Shown: one piece after another, positions 19,301-33,936 of the stretch | Layout of the letters: every line of letters begins with the position of its first letter | Position numbering within the stretch: position 1 is the stretch's first letter | DNA from: Trichoplax sp. H2 | Lineage: Eukaryota > Placozoa > Uniplacotomia > Trichoplacea | Direction of reading: 5' to 3' | Assembly: GCA_003344405.1 (NCBI GenBank) | Contig: NOWV01000292.1 | Coordinates: forward strand, 1 to 61,418 | DNA length: 61,418 nucleotides | Translations under genes and position numbers: made by a program | Notes under the pieces: model-generated | What the model was told of the DNA's origin: nothing | Databases searched by the model: none | Seen by the model: the letters and a program-made list of their open reading frames with translations, nothing else

Positions 19301-21787
19301 GTCATTTTTTTTCTAATACTAAACATTCAAACACTTGTCTCCAACGATTTTTGAGCTATGTCAAGCATGGAAAGAAAAATTTTGACTTTCAATTGCAAAC
19401 TTTCAAAGAAGTTTTTACAATTTTGAATATTAAATTATTGCAAATTGATATCGTCGAATATTATTTCAATGGATAATGATTATAAAATTAGAATTGCCAT
19501 TTTCATTGGCATGAATAGCTAGTGTCAATCACAACGAGTGGGCTGTAGTATTGCCATAGCAAAGAGACATAACCTTAAGTCATCCTTGACGTCATCATAG
19601 CATATGAAGCGTTTGTATGTGACTCCATCAAGAGTCAAGTGGAGTGAGTTGTCGCTTGTCAACTGCATTCAAGCTAGGACTAGTAAATTAACCTTCCGTA
19701 TATTAGCCTGTATCATCCATAATAATAAGTCAGTTGATCCAAGCATAGGAGAAGGTTAATAGGAGTTGTTGACGTGATCCTAAATACTAAATTGAAACAT
19801 TAAACTAATTATTGACTTAGTGGCTGTCATTGTAAATTTTATTTTTTATTTTTTTCAAAGCTTTTGGTGACCTTTTATGACTTGCTCAAATGGATGCTAG
19901 CAATCATTTTAACGAGCAACAAGAATACGAGAGGAATAGTAGTAGAAAAGTAATACCTTGTAGACGGTACAATAACTACTGTAGAATGAAAAATGAAAGA
20001 AAATTTAAATAAATAACGAGCTTTTCATTGCTTGTAATTTTTTTTTCATTGAAAGAATAAATTTTCCCACAATTTTATTGATTTCTCTTATTTTGTTTTC
20101 CATAGTATAAATCGTTATTATCAATTTGTTTGTTTTACTATTTTTATTCTCTACTTCATATTAAACATTATTCAAAAGGTTGAATTAGGGAGAAGGAATA
20201 AATGATAAAATATCAACGCAACGGATAGTTAATCTACGCGTACACAGGTCAAGAGCGTCATTGACTAACAAAAATTCCATTGGAGAGGCAAGCAAGAGGG
20301 ATTTACAACTAAGGAAAAGATTATACATCGCTCTTTGCAAAAGGTAACTATTTTCGTCTAGTTGAACTGCAGAAGTATTTTACCAATCGTAAAAAAAATT
20401 CTCAACTAGAAAATAACCATAACATAAACATAGAATTGAAATTTTAAATCCCTTCTTAATGGACTGCTACCTTATTATTGTCAAAGAACTCATTCTAGCT
20501 ATAGATATCTTTTATATAGGCAAATTCAAAGAAAAAAATACACATGTTATAAAGAATCCAACCTAGTACATTCTCTATATAACTTATTGATATCTTATTC
20601 TATCTTTTACAAGACTATTTTGAAATTTGCGACCATTCTAGTATTACAATTCATTGATTTCTGATCTTCTCTATCCAATTATTAATCAATTTCAATTATT
20701 ATGAACATAAAGTCTTACAGACTAATTGTTGTAGTAATAATAACTTCTTGATCTCTTTTAATTTCTATCTTTTCATATTTTGCCAAAAGCAGTAATCATT
20801 TATTCATTTCAATTAATTGATGATCCAACTAATTTCTTGCTATTTACTCGTTATTACTTTTTATTAATATTTTTTTGCTCCATAATTTCTATTTCAGTAA
20901 GCATGTTATACCTTTTAATAGATCAATTCTAACCAACTGCTCATCCAAAACTCTTCAAAATCCTTTCTACGTCATCGACACCAGAGAACATATTAATTAT
21001 CAACGAATCAATCTGAATGATATTGTGCGTGTATATCAAAACGATACAAAAAAACTCTCAACAAGAACAACTACAGTACCGAAAACTTCCATTAGTAATA
21101 AAAATTGAGGCTTATCTTTGGAAAACTACGCAACATCTTTATTATCACATAACTAAAAGTAACAAATTTCCAGTGTAAAACTTACGACTTGGTATTGCAA
21201 AGTACATCATTATCATTTACTATGTGTCTCACTTTATGAATCTTATTTCTCTTATTTGTTATTTACTACTGTTGTAAAAATTACTGTAACTATTTTGGAT
21301 AATCAACTCTAATAACTAAAATTACTAATTAACTCCATCCGTAACAACATATAATAGTAATTTTGTTTCCCTTTTAGCGGTGCCCGCACGAGTAGAACTC
21401 ATTACACCACACTCGTCAACTGTATTCATTTTGCACATCTCAACAAGCAAATAATATTCAATAATAACCTCAATATTGCCCTATCTGCGAGTCTTTCCTG
21501 CTTTTTATTCTGTATACCATTATTTTCTTGACGACAACGAAAAGTATTTTGTTCCAATATAATAAGTTGAGAATTGCATTCCACTAATACTGATTGTTTG
21601 GCTCTTTCACTCTAAAGCATATCCTAAAAAAACAACCTTTAAATACAAACAGTAGTGTCTTCGTTCACATTTCTTTGCAGCGTATTCAATTTAAATATCT
21701 AAATATTATCGCTGGTTGTATCGAAAGTTATATTAAAGCCTCGGTTCTGAATTGAAGCTTCGCTATACTTCGATTCTAACGATCAAG
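16371..21787. other. Gene-poor AT-rich interval upstream of the K2P channel
   Basis: About 5.4 kb without a recognisable gene. It holds an imperfect direct repeat (16931-17085) and T-rich tracts. Open frames near 19231-19476 and 20875-21108 are short, start at non-ATG codons or lack family resemblance, and have no consistent splice partners. It may carry 5' untranslated exons or regulatory DNA of the channel gene. Confidence 0.5.
16931..17085 (+). repeat. Imperfect tandem direct repeat, two copies
   Basis: Two adjacent copies of about 70 bp share the pattern GAAGCTT, then CTTAAATTTACTT, AGAT, GGAAAT, GTTAT and AAG, ACTG in the same order and spacing, with substitutions between. Non-coding, and diverged enough to be an old duplication. 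Confidence 0.5.
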
Positions 21788-24700
21788 ATGATGGTGGTTT
21801 CTGTAAAGCGTCAATATCTACGAACCTTGATCCTCTTAGCCATATTTGTAGCTTATTTATTAGGTGGATCAGCTATATTTCATGCAATTGAATCTAAGGA
21901 TGAGGAAGAGAATATCAATAAAACTAAAGTCTTTACGCAGGAGCTACAACAACAGTTTAATTTAAGCGACGAAGAGTTTGCTTACCTGGTGACAACGATA
22001 AGGAGTAATCCTTATATTGGCAAAATGGATCGAAAATGGAATTTTACACAAGCGCTCTTCTTTTCAACAACTGTAGTAACAACTATAGGTAAGATATCTA
22101 ATATATTTTTATTGATATTTAAGACGAATAGATTAGTTAAATTTAGAATTTCTTTTCTGCATTCTTTTAAAATTCCACAGAAAGTTTATCATAAATGCCC
22201 AGTTGTTGAAACTCATTAGAGCTGCTACAATATAACTGAATTTTATCACCATCTACCTGATATTCTCATCTCGTATCTACAAAGATGCTATTTCACTAAC
22301 ATTATCATGATTGTAAAATTTACATTCATTATATTTTGTTACTTGGTCTTTTATCACCAATTTGGGCACACATTTATCTACGAGTGTACGAGTACGTATT
22401 CCTACGAAACACTAAAAAATGTATCCCAACCATTCTGATGTAGCCATAATTCTTTATTGTGCTTAAGTAAGACGTTCAACCGCAAGAGATTCAGTTCAGA
22501 AAATTAAAATTAATTTTTTGTAGTCTAATATTTTACTACCAGTAGTTAATCCTGATTTTCGTTCATGAAAATCGTATGACAGATTTGACATTATATTGCA
22601 CAACATCATTCCAACGATATTATAATTATTGCTTTACAATATTTGCTGCTTATCATCTTATCCGATAACCAAATAAGTTTGATTCTTTATGGGCTTCGGT
22701 TCTTAATACAGTTATTACATAGTTTAGTAACTTAATAGGCATTTCCGTGAATATAATCTGACTGTAGGCTCACTTGCTCGTAAATAAATTAACTTTTTAT
22801 TTGCTTTTAAGATTCAGACCCAATATTGCAGAATTCTAAAATCTATCCGTCATAGAGCATACGTTTGTACTATATCAATACGCTATATTCAAATTAGTAA
22901 ACCAGTACTTTTACAAACTTACCTTCACATGATTATAATTATAAAGAGCGAATAAACAACCTCATCATAAATAATAATCTGATCTAAACTATTCTCTCAG
23001 TACAATCAAGTCAATATCGTGTGCTCCATCAACCAATGGTATTAAAAAATTTGAATTATCTCCTTCAAATTTTCGACAAGTTGTTGTCATAACTATGTTG
23101 TATTTTATACTGACCTTGAAATAACGTAATGATGCGGAGTAAATTTCTGTCATGTTGTTAGTGAACCTAAATTCTGATCTGAATGTAATTCCACACTTTA
23201 ATAAGCGTGACTTGATATGAATTACAATTATCAGTTGAGAGTAGCAATCATAGTAGTTCCTAGCAAGTATACAGTACCGTAGCATTTGATCAAGTATGGC
23301 GATTATCACTGCTCGTATTCCTTGAATAAATTTCTTACATGGCAGAATGGCTATATTTTGGTGTATTCCGATGGAAGATACCTAAAATTTTATTAATTTA
23401 CTAGGAGAGTCGATCCTAGTTAAGGCAGATGAATGATTTAGTAATTTGCGTAATACTATTACGCTCCTGCTTACTGATCTTGAATATTTTGTACCGATCG
23501 CTTCTACTTATTTCTAAAATGTAGTATGCTTCAACCTATTCTTGGCTAAAGTGTTACGTGTTCAGAGAAATTTACTAAATATTAATGCCGTAATATCCTG
23601 TAACTTTACAGTACATCACAGTTACAGTAGGCAAAATCTTAGCATTATAACTACATGCCAAAAAGCATATTCTCAACTACAGTCACTATATCAAGAATCT
23701 CATATAAAATATGTCCTCAATTCAACATTCATGTTGACACTTCATGTTGCTATTAAATGTAACAACTAAGGAGATTGGTAAAATACGGGTATACCAAACT
23801 CAAACCTCAAGATATCCACTACGATAAGATATATGCCTGCGATTGCCAAAAGTCTACATTACCAATAAAAATATTAAAGCGAAACTGCACACTATTATTT
23901 TTTTATGATAGATACTATTATGACCTAACAGTATAGATCAAGATCAGTTACTCATTTTGTAGTACCGTAGTTCAGAAAATCAATAGCAAAAGTATTATAG
24001 ATTTAGCTTTCAATACCGTAGTCTATTGCTGTACTCGGTAGATGTATTATTAGAAGATTAGAAAGCGTAGATTTGAAATTACAATATTAAAATGGAACAA
24101 AGGCTCTTGTAAACAACATTGGGTAATTTTGATCATCTTACCGCCTTCCGTAAATTTTATTTTATTTTATGATGATTGGATGGTACATATTACGTGTATT
24201 GTTGGAAGATACGACTAACAAAACGGTTTCTTCGGCAGCTTATAATACCAATACTGCAAACAAACAGATTAAATAACCATTCATAGTAGTGCGTTAGATT
24301 TTATTAGCTGTGTACAATTCATGGCATAGGTAAATTGGTCCATGATAGCTAACATCTATTACAATTGTTATTAACCCTCTATCTTGAACTCTGTCAGCTA
24401 TTTTACCATTTACAATTTCTCATTAAAAAATTACTTACTTAAATATCAAGAAAACAATAAGTGCCTTTACATAACCAGTATTATACCTTAATATTCCAAC
24501 TTTTGCATAGCTGCACATTTCGCAAAACAAAATTTGATCATTCCTCAATATTTTTTTATTATAAATTGAAAAGTAGTTTAGGAAAGCAACAAATATTTTA
24601 TTAGCTTAAGAACGGAGGGAGCTACCACAACAAATTTACAGATTCCATTAGATATACGCGTACATCTCAATATCTTACTCTATCTAATATTGGCATTCTT

Positions 24701-27700
24701 TTGTGTCAAAAAAAATACGCTAAGCCTCCCCATTTTAAATAACGTACAGTCTCGGAGTTAAAAATATTTTCTCTTTGCAATTACCTACGAGACAAAATTG
24801 CACAAACTCCTGAATTAAATACAACAGCACAAAATTTGTTTGTTTTCGCCATTGAACTATGCAAATTACGAAACCAAAGACGAACATTTAAATATGCTGC
24901 AGGTCATGGAAAAATGAACGAATCGGATATATTCAATTTTACTACCTAAAAGCAAGCAGTAATAGCTAGCTTTATCGATATTTAAAAGCAATAATTTTCT
25001 TCGAAATTTTTTACTAAAACCCTCTATAACATTGCTTTGTTCGCTATCAAGTTTTATACTATATACTCTTAACAATAAGTAAAGATAAGGCAGATATCTA
25101 CTGTACATAAATGTACTTATTGAGGATATTCTAAACTACTACTTTCGAAAAATATAAAATCGAAAAAGTCGAATTACCTGCGTTCTGGTGATAAAAACAA
25201 CCGTTATCGTGTATAGAACTAGGTCATTTATTTTAATGAAGCTTGTCTCTTATTTTATTCTTACTGCACAATAATAGCGTGCAAAAAATTATATTCGTTC
25301 ACCCGTGACTACGATTTCAATTGTTAAAAGATGTAGACGAAAATGGTTGATCAACGATGTAATATTATTATTAATTATTACATTTCATCGTTGCTATCTT
25401 AATATATTAAAGAATATTAAATCCTCCATATCTATTAATTTTATGAACTAAAGATAATGCAATTATTTTTAGCTGAAGTAAAGTATATTTAATAGCCTAC
25501 GTAATGTAATCATTCATTACTAGATCAAAACTCTCATTTAAAACTACTCCAGCATAGTAATAGGCAAATGGCGTCAATTTTAACTGTGTACAGTCAGGAT
25601 TGACAAACAACTCTTGCGTAATACCAATACACGATTAGATGCATTATTGTAGTCGGACAAGATAAAATAAATGAACTATAGCTTGAAATCTATACAATGT
25701 AAACGGCCGGCAGATCTACCCGTGTTTCAAATTTGTTGGTAAATGGTTTTTCTCACTTTATGGCATAAAAATTCGATTCTACAAAACTTCATTTTGTAGT
25801 GCTCAGAAAATACCTAAAAGGTCATCGCAAATCGTAACATAGACAAAGTAGTCGGTCTTAAAATACGAATTGAAATATTTAAATCATTTCTGTGTTACCA
25901 ATATTATGAAGTTCACACATTTACTACTAAAACGGAAATAACTGTCTAACTACCATGTTACGTTTGTAATTAAGTCATACGAATATTACCAAAGTCTGAC
26001 TGATAGCTCTTAAGTTACGGTGTGCGAATTTTGCTAGTTTTTACAAGTTTTTTAACAAAATAATGCGTATATTGTCATTTTCTTCTAAAATTATATTCGT
26101 AATCGAAATAGCACTTTTAAAAACAAAAATATTAGATGCAATGTCAATTACAAAAACTTCTGACAAGTTTAACAAATGAAATTCAATCAATTAAGCTATT
26201 ACCAACTATGAAGAGTTTATTGACATTGGATTTTAGTTATCCAGGTAGCATTGCACAATTCCACTTACCTACTGGCATTTATTTACAGAGCGCTTAACAA
26301 ATATTTCATAATTCGTCTTTATACTAACCACAAAAGTCCAAATTAAGTTGCAGCAATTACCAAAATTGCATTGTTTTGACTTAAATATCTCTACTTTCCT
26401 CAAGATATGTAATATTCAAATATAACAATGCGTATAAATCGTGAAAGATTTTGAATTAATAGTGAGCATCAGTAATTTTGCGAGGTTCCCTCGCATAAAT
26501 GATATTGATTAAAGAATGAAACCCTTCACTATGGTACCCTTTAGCTATTTATAATAGGCTAAAATATGATAGCTGAAAGATAAAACTAACAGTCTTAGAT
26601 AACCTTATTTCAAAGATGTAATTAGTTAAATATAATTGCAAGTTTATATGGAAAGTTAACTATTGATAGATTATTTTTTCGTAATTTTATCTATCCGGTA
26701 CGTGTTGAATGCTAACATCGAAAAAAATGAAGGAAAGATATTGAATAATTTCAATAGACTGTCATTTTCATTATTTAGTTCTCTAAAAAAATAAAACAGT
26801 TGAAAAGATTAATTCTGCTTAGGTACCCTGTTTAAAATTGATCTTAATGTAAATGCAGCCCACGCTACATTCCTTCTTTACGAATGAATATGTCTTATTC
26901 AGCTGATTTAATTGAGATGTAAAGTATCAAATTTGTATCATTATTCTATTGCATACGATAGCATAATATATTAAAAACTTATAACTGATTAAATTCCAGT
27001 TGATGTAATGATAGTTTAGCTTATATGTTTAAAGTAAACTGTAGTTATGATAACTTTTATTTGTAGATTAAGATTTCAGGCAAAAGGGTAACTTTTCCCT
27101 TTCCACGTACGGGATTTGTTTATCATTTTATCGTTATTGAATGAATACCTAATCTGTTAGCTTAGACTACAATTTAGATAGCCCAAATATCGCATGAAAT
27201 TTGGAAGGATCAAGAACAGTAGTTAATACACAGCTGTTTTTATATGTTTTCATCGTCGCTAGCTATTAAATAATTTCTATTATTAAAAAGCAACGATAGA
27301 TCTTGATCAATAAATTATAGTGTTCGTATTAATGATTCAAAAGTTTGAACTTTTAAATTACAAGTGTAAAAAATCATTGACGAGAAGGGACGTCTAGAAA
27401 TAAATAATACATAATATTTAAGCTTAATAATAAAAGCAGATAAATATTCTTTATAGCAAACTTAAAGACACAAATTATCAGATATGCTCGTTTCTAGCTA
27501 ACTAAGATAAAGGCCATTAATATAAATTAAACAAGGCGATAGTTGAAAATATTTTGACATATATTCGAAAAAGGCTGACCGCCATGTTCATTGGGATCTC
27601 AACAAAATAAACTTTTTACTTCTCTATTGATGCAACAGAATGTTTAAGTTTTGTTCAGTTATTTATTCGATAGTAAAATATCATACAATTATCTTCTTTA

Positions 27701-29470
27701 CAATCGAAATTAATATTTCTTGACTCGTGATACGTTTATTAAATTATGATATTAGGTCAGGGTCTAAATCATGCTCGATCAAAGAAGCTTTATTTACTTT
27801 AAGAATTATAGAGCCAATAACATCTGTTAGTATCCTATTTTCGAAATTTTTCCATAGTAACCATAAAAAACAGTTGCAGAATTCAAGGAAATAAATCAGT
27901 AGCTTAGCATCTCACTCCTATTTATGTCATTTGAAATTTTGATCGCAGTCGTGCGGGACTCAATAATATAATAATGAAAATTCATAATAATTATATATGA
28001 CATTTGCACATTGATGTTTAACGGAAATGATAATTTAATTGTGTCTCCACTATATCATCATTCAGAATTAAATTTTTATTCTTTCATGGGACTTAAATAA
28101 CCTGACAAGAAAAATGTTTTGAAATATTCCTATCGCGAGAAATTTTTTATTCATAAGAGATAAAATTTACTCACTAAAAGGATATTTCTTTAAAAATCGC
28201 TTTTAATTTAAGCCAAGCTTGCGAATATCGATCCTACTCTGATACAGATAAATTAAATACCGCACAAATTTTCTACGCTTAATGCTCATTTCTGATAAGA
28301 TATGAATGCGGAATAAGTACATCAATTTATTTCAAATTTTAGTCAAAAAGGCTTAATAAAATTAAATTATATGTCAAAATACCATTAAGTAGCAATCAAA
28401 ATTTGAAGGTTAGATTTGTAGCCATAAAAGTCGATTATAATATACTGACAACATGATAATTAAATGTATCATAAATACTTACTTATCGTTTATTACTTTT
28501 CATATGCTGATTAGAATCCTAATGTAGCTTATCTGATTTAATAGCAAATTTTTTTTCTTCTGCGCATTTATGGATTAATATATTTCTTATCTAAATGTTA
28601 GGTTATGGAGTCTTAGCACCATCTACTGAAGCCGGGAAGGGTATTTGTATAATTTATGCATTATTTGGAATACCAATTACAATTTTGTTGTATCAGTCAG
28701 TTGGTGATATAATCAATGCCTTCTTTGCCTATCTAATTCGTTCCTTTAAAAAGACAATGGGCAAAGTTCCGAGAGTGCGAAACTTAGAACTAGGTATTTT
28801 CGATGGTTTGCTAACAATGACATTTTTCAGTGGAGGAGCTGCTACATTTGCCTTCCTGGAAAGTTGGTCGTACTTAGACGGCTTTTATTACTGCTTTATT
28901 ACGTTATCTACGATTGGATTTGGTGACTATGTCGCCTTACAAAAGCACAATCATCATATGAACCATTCGGCTTATTTAGGGTTATGCATCATCTTCATTA
29001 TGTTAGGCTTGGCTGTAGTCTCTTCAGGCCTTAACTTATTTATCCGCTTTACTATGGAAATAACCACTACTGACCAAACCAAAAAGGAGATCGATAAAAC
29101 AGCATTAAAAATGGTTAAAGATTTAAGCCACGATGGAACACAAACTAGACAATCTAGCATCAAAACTAATACTACTATAGTTCATGACATATCTGAAAAT
29201 AATTCAATAGGTACACCGCCGCTAGAGAATAAGTGCGATAAAAAAAAATTAAGTCGCGCTTCTGATCCTGCGGACATTTTATTAAATCGTACTCAGAGTG
29301 AAAATAATATTCATCGACGAGATGTTGATGATGAAAACAACAAGAATACAATCTATAGTAATAACTGTGCTCCAAAAAGAGTACGCATAGCTGATACTGA
29401 TATTACATTTAAGGCAGAAGTCTCTACAGTAACTGATGGTGAACAAAATTACCAACAGTATCACTTCTAA
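21788..29470 (+). CDS. TASK-like two-pore-domain potassium channel, 2 exons
   Basis: Background K+ channel of the K2P (KCNK) family, plasma membrane, acting as a dimer. Exons 21788-22088 and 28602-29470 join in phase 1 to 389 residues. Order: M1 (about 12-33), extracellular cap with N-x-T/S sites (about 34-85), pore 1 TTIGYG (filter 101-103), M2, intracellular loop, M3 (about 163-187), pore 2 TIGFGDYVALQK (filter 206-208), M4 ending FIRFT (about 250), then a polar C-tail of about 140 residues. The second pore and its flank (YYCFITLSTIGFGDYVALQK) are typical of TASK channels (KCNK3/9). The residue after the first GYG is Val, where TASK-1/3 have the pH-sensing His. The splice site lies inside the first Gly codon of GYG, a position known to be shared by K2P genes. 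Two adjacent ATGs begin the frame at 21788, and an upstream 5' exon cannot be excluded. Confidence 0.93.
22089..28601 (+). other. 6.5-kb intron of the K2P gene
   Basis: Bounded by a GTAAGA donor and a GTTAG acceptor. It is more than ten times longer than most introns in this window. AT-rich throughout. Open frames such as 22989-23309 (-) and 24866-25108 (-) have no recognisable similarity. No tRNA or repeat family was recognised by eye. Confidence 0.8.
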
Positions 29471-32400
29471 TAATGACATTACAATTTAATAAAATTTGCA
29501 CAATACTGTATAGATGACTCTACGTAAAATTTTTTTTAGAATTATGATGAAGAATAAAAGATGTTTATCATAGATTATAATTTTCTCTCGGTTATAAATC
29601 TTAAGATTAAAAATTTATCATAATGATGGTTAAACTTTGTAAAGACAGGATTATAATATTCAGATATTATTAGTTTCATGCGATGATATCGTTGCGATAG
29701 AGTCTAAGCCAAATAACTAGCGTTGGTTCTTAATTTCATACCAATTAAAGCATACGCGTATGTGATGTTGAGCTATCTTATGCGGACTTGTCTCAGTAGC
29801 ATAGCATTTCTCACTATTGAATATATCGATAGTTCTTATTTCGGTTATTGCTGCTTTCGATTTATGCGATGATTGCGTAATATTGCACTATGCTTTCTTG
29901 CTTTATTATAAAGATCTATGTTAATTGAGAGCTCTTAACTGCCAAACCATACCTTAATAGTGTAATGGAAGAAAAGAATTACAATATCTTCCAGCCAGTA
30001 TATATCTATGCTTGAAGAGAGTACTTGATAAGTAAAATTATTTTAACAGAAAATACCAAAGTATTAATAATTAATTAAATACATGCATTAGTACTAATCT
30101 AACGATAGGCTCTTTACCTATTTTTTTAATAATTTTCATAGTTTCTTACAATGTAGAGGAAATATAGAAGCTCATAGTGTAAAATTGTAATAAATATTAT
30201 ATAAGTATTATGAATTTCATTCTGAAAGTTTACTTATGCTTAGTCACTGCTGTCTATAATCTGTTATTCTTCAGATTAAACTTTTACAAACGAAGCAGCT
30301 ATATGAATATCTTTACGATGGTCTTTGTAAATTTCATATCTTTATAATAATAATAAATTACTAATTAAAATTTAATAGAAAATTTGCATTAATTTTTAAG
30401 ATATTACGGCTATATAGCTACAGCTATTACATATATATTCTTTATTAGCTCAATCACAGAAGTATACCTTAATTTTTTTGTCTTTCGCCTCTCTCTATGT
30501 ATATAATACTTCGAGTATGACCATATCGGTGTATGAAATTGTTGTAATAGTTAGTGATAACGTATGTTCGTTATTCTTCATTAAATCGTAATTTAAAATG
30601 CTTTAAATTTAAAAATTGTAAACTTGAATAAAGATTCTCCATAATTGCAAAAATTGGAAGCGCTCGAAAACTTTACATGGGAATAAATTAGATATCCGAT
30701 TATCACAATAGAAGTTATGATACAAAGAGATAATGTGAAATGGGGGTACTGTACCTTTGTCGATGCAGTAAACCATTTCGCAATTTAATATTAAGTAGAA
30801 TTGCACTTCAGATATTAGTCTCTGTACTGATATAATCGGTAGAGCACTACCTTTTATCCTACAGACAACTTTATGATTAGCGTGTACACTATGTTACTGT
30901 ACTGTTGACTTTTTTTAGCTCAATTTACGCAGTTTAGTACTACTCATCCAATCGACTACGTAATTTCACGTTTAATTTTAAACAATCTCATTTATAGTAT
31001 CGAGATTATTTTTAATCACTAGATATATAAATTAATAACTATTTTTAATAATAACATCTCAATAACACCCTGAAAAATCTATTAATAAAAAATGTATATT
31101 AATTAATATTCTGCAACAATCATAATAGTTATCACATATTCATAATTACTAATATATCTATGTACAGAAGATTTTTTAATAATAACTTAATTACTTAATA
31201 AGTTTTATATTTTGAGTTCGCTATCGTCACACCAATAAAAATATGGAATATTTATAGGCTAAAATGCTATAGTCAAGGAAGCCTACGGGTACTAGAGAAC
31301 AACATAAGCATTTATAGGTAGCGATGCAGTAAATTTGCGTTTAAATGAAAACAATTTTAACCGTAGCCGAAGTCAGTAGCTAAAAGTTATAGGTCAATTA
31401 TTTGTAACTGTAGTTCTTTCAATGTTGCACCAGTTCTAAGTGCAATTATTAGATATAAATTGAATTTTTAATCAATATTCAGATAAAATGAATTTATCTC
31501 TCGTAAGCAATAAATCCGATGATACTATTTACTGATAGCTAAATAGATATTAAACCCTTATAATTTCCCTCACCAGAGTTAAATTAAGCAAAGATAATCG
31601 ACTACATACCGTGTATGTTTTAGTAATAATATTTGCTTAGAACGTAGTATTTCCTATTTACAGCTAGTAAAGCATTTAAGCAGCTGTTCTTTTGTAATAG
31701 ATAATAAACCCTTATTACTAGTACCAAATTGCATTATCGCCTATTAGAGTAAAAAATAAGAAGCTGCATATAATGTTCTATCATTTCTTAATAGAGATAA
31801 GTGTAATTATTTACAGATTAAATGAATAATATTAATAATTTAGCTCATCATGAAGGCTGCTTTACTTATCACAAATGTAAATTTGTTTCGAGCTGCCATT
31901 GTTCGTATTGCATTTAGAAGCTAGCGTAGCCTAACTATGATCTTCTGTAAGCTATGGGATAGGGTTGATAGTGTAAATACTTGAATTATATAAAATACTC
32001 ACACTCAATATCTTCACTGACTGTTATAACTATAATTAAAATTAATGTTTCTTATAATATACTTTCTAGCTATTAAGCAGCAAAACGAAAGGTAGTAAAC
32101 ATTAATGCTTACCTTTAATGATGGCCTTCTAAGGTGCCGAGTTACCCACGCTTCTACGCAAAAAATGATTTTCGTGTTCGGTAGTCTGAGAGTACGGTAA
32201 GGACCCTAAGCTAATCCACTTTATCACATCAATACTACTGAAAGTCATTATTTGCAGCTTACTAATCATGATGATCTCATTGCTAGCTTGTTTAATTCAT
32301 GTATATAACCTCCAATTATATCCTTTATATATTAATGGATGCTATCATAAATTTCAAAGTGCTTAACATAATCCCAGACTATTTTTGATGATATGTTAAC

Positions 32401-33936
32401 AAATTAATATCTTGACATGTTAACTCGCTCGTTAGACATCAAGAGACAATACTGTTTTGAATTTTGAAATATTAAAATCTTAAAAATTATGACAAGTTGG
32501 CAATAAATCATGATCTTTTCTTTTTAAATAGTATACGAAGTAAAACTGCAAGGATTATTCGTATCATATTTTAACTAATTAGTAAGTCAATTACTAGTTA
32601 GAATGCTGCTCGACATAAGTGATTGTATTTCAAAAATATTATCATCAATTGATACTGATCTGTGTATGTTATGACATTTTTATCAGCATTTATAAGCAGG
32701 GGACAGATTAAGTAATAATTTCGACTTTTGTAAATTATTACGATTACATAGGATAGTGTTACTTGCTATTATTATGTAGAATAGTAATGGCCTTTCCGAT
32801 GCAGTTTACGACTAATAAATCAATTAATCTATACCACTATCCAAAGGAAACAGCAGGAAGTACAACCGGTAGCTGGAAAATGAAATAGCTGCAACTACTG
32901 ATTCACATTAAGGAATCATACTAGAATCTTAATCTATATTTTAAGGGTTCTAAAAGTATCTACTAGTATTTTAGCAGATGCGTAAGAAATTAGAAGAACC
33001 TTAATTACTATTAGATGCTATTGAACTATGCTGCAATTTTTGTTTTCCAATTTTTGAATTAACAGGTGAATCTTAGTAACTTTGAGACGTTACATCTTGA
33101 TTACAACGAACATTTACCCCTACTCAAGAAAATTCTCAATAATTTATTTTATTGGAATTCCGAAACATTCATCAGCCGTGTATACTTAAACTTTGTAGTT
33201 AAACTTTTTAACTATCATACCAATAAATTTTAGATAATAACTGCAGCAATGCTAACGCTAAAATATAAAACGTAATGCTTACCTTATATCTACACGTAAA
33301 CAAATTTTCCGGGAGTTTACGCAATATAATGTCTATTTCTATATATATTTGTCTTCGAACAAGATATTTGATTAACGTATTCTTTTAATATTTTTAATTT
33401 AGCGGTTTATAAATTCAGCATGAATATTGAATAGATTAAGGATAAAATCGAAATATTTTCGGATTATATCGTATTAAAGCTATTAAATATACAAGATCAT
33501 ATGCATAATAAATTTACTTCCAAAGCCAAATTTCATCTAATAAATGAAATTTAACGCGTAATTGAAATTTCGAGTCACTTACTTAATTTAATTAGCGTCT
33601 CATATGTGATAGGGAAAGGCTATTTGCTAAATCATTAAAATTATATCAAAACAATTTTGTCTTGATTTATTTTTTATCTAGCTATAAAGACTACTCTTTA
33701 CTGTTATTATTAGTAATAATTTGCAATATCTTAAATTTACTAGTCGCCATTGCTGCATAACTGTAATATTATTCAACATTTAATAGAGTTATTGCAAAAA
33801 ATGAATAGCGTATCCATGTACCATAGTAATTAAGTCTTCTATTTATTGGATAAAAATTTGCAAGCAATTTATCTACATTATCATATTCTTAGTCTAATAC
33901 AGATAATTCTATATGACAAATTATCCAAACAATATT
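29471..33936. other. Intergenic, convergent 3' side of channel and receptor
   Basis: About 4.5 kb of AT-rich sequence between two convergent genes. It contains many short AT runs and no coding frame with family resemblance on either strand. Confidence 0.55.

Noticed and set aside
21752-21787. Upstream extension of the K2P reading frame
   Set aside because: It begins at TTG, not ATG. The first ATG in frame is 21788, close before the first membrane helix as expected.
22989-23309. 106-residue minus-strand frame inside the K2P intron
   Set aside because: No domain or repeat recognised, no start context or splice support; length is within chance for this AT-rich but stop-variable stretch.
32100-32215. 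GC-richer patch near 32.1 kb considered as a tRNA or small RNA
   Set aside because: No GGTTCGA-type T-loop, no acceptor stem pairing and no anticodon arm could be drawn.
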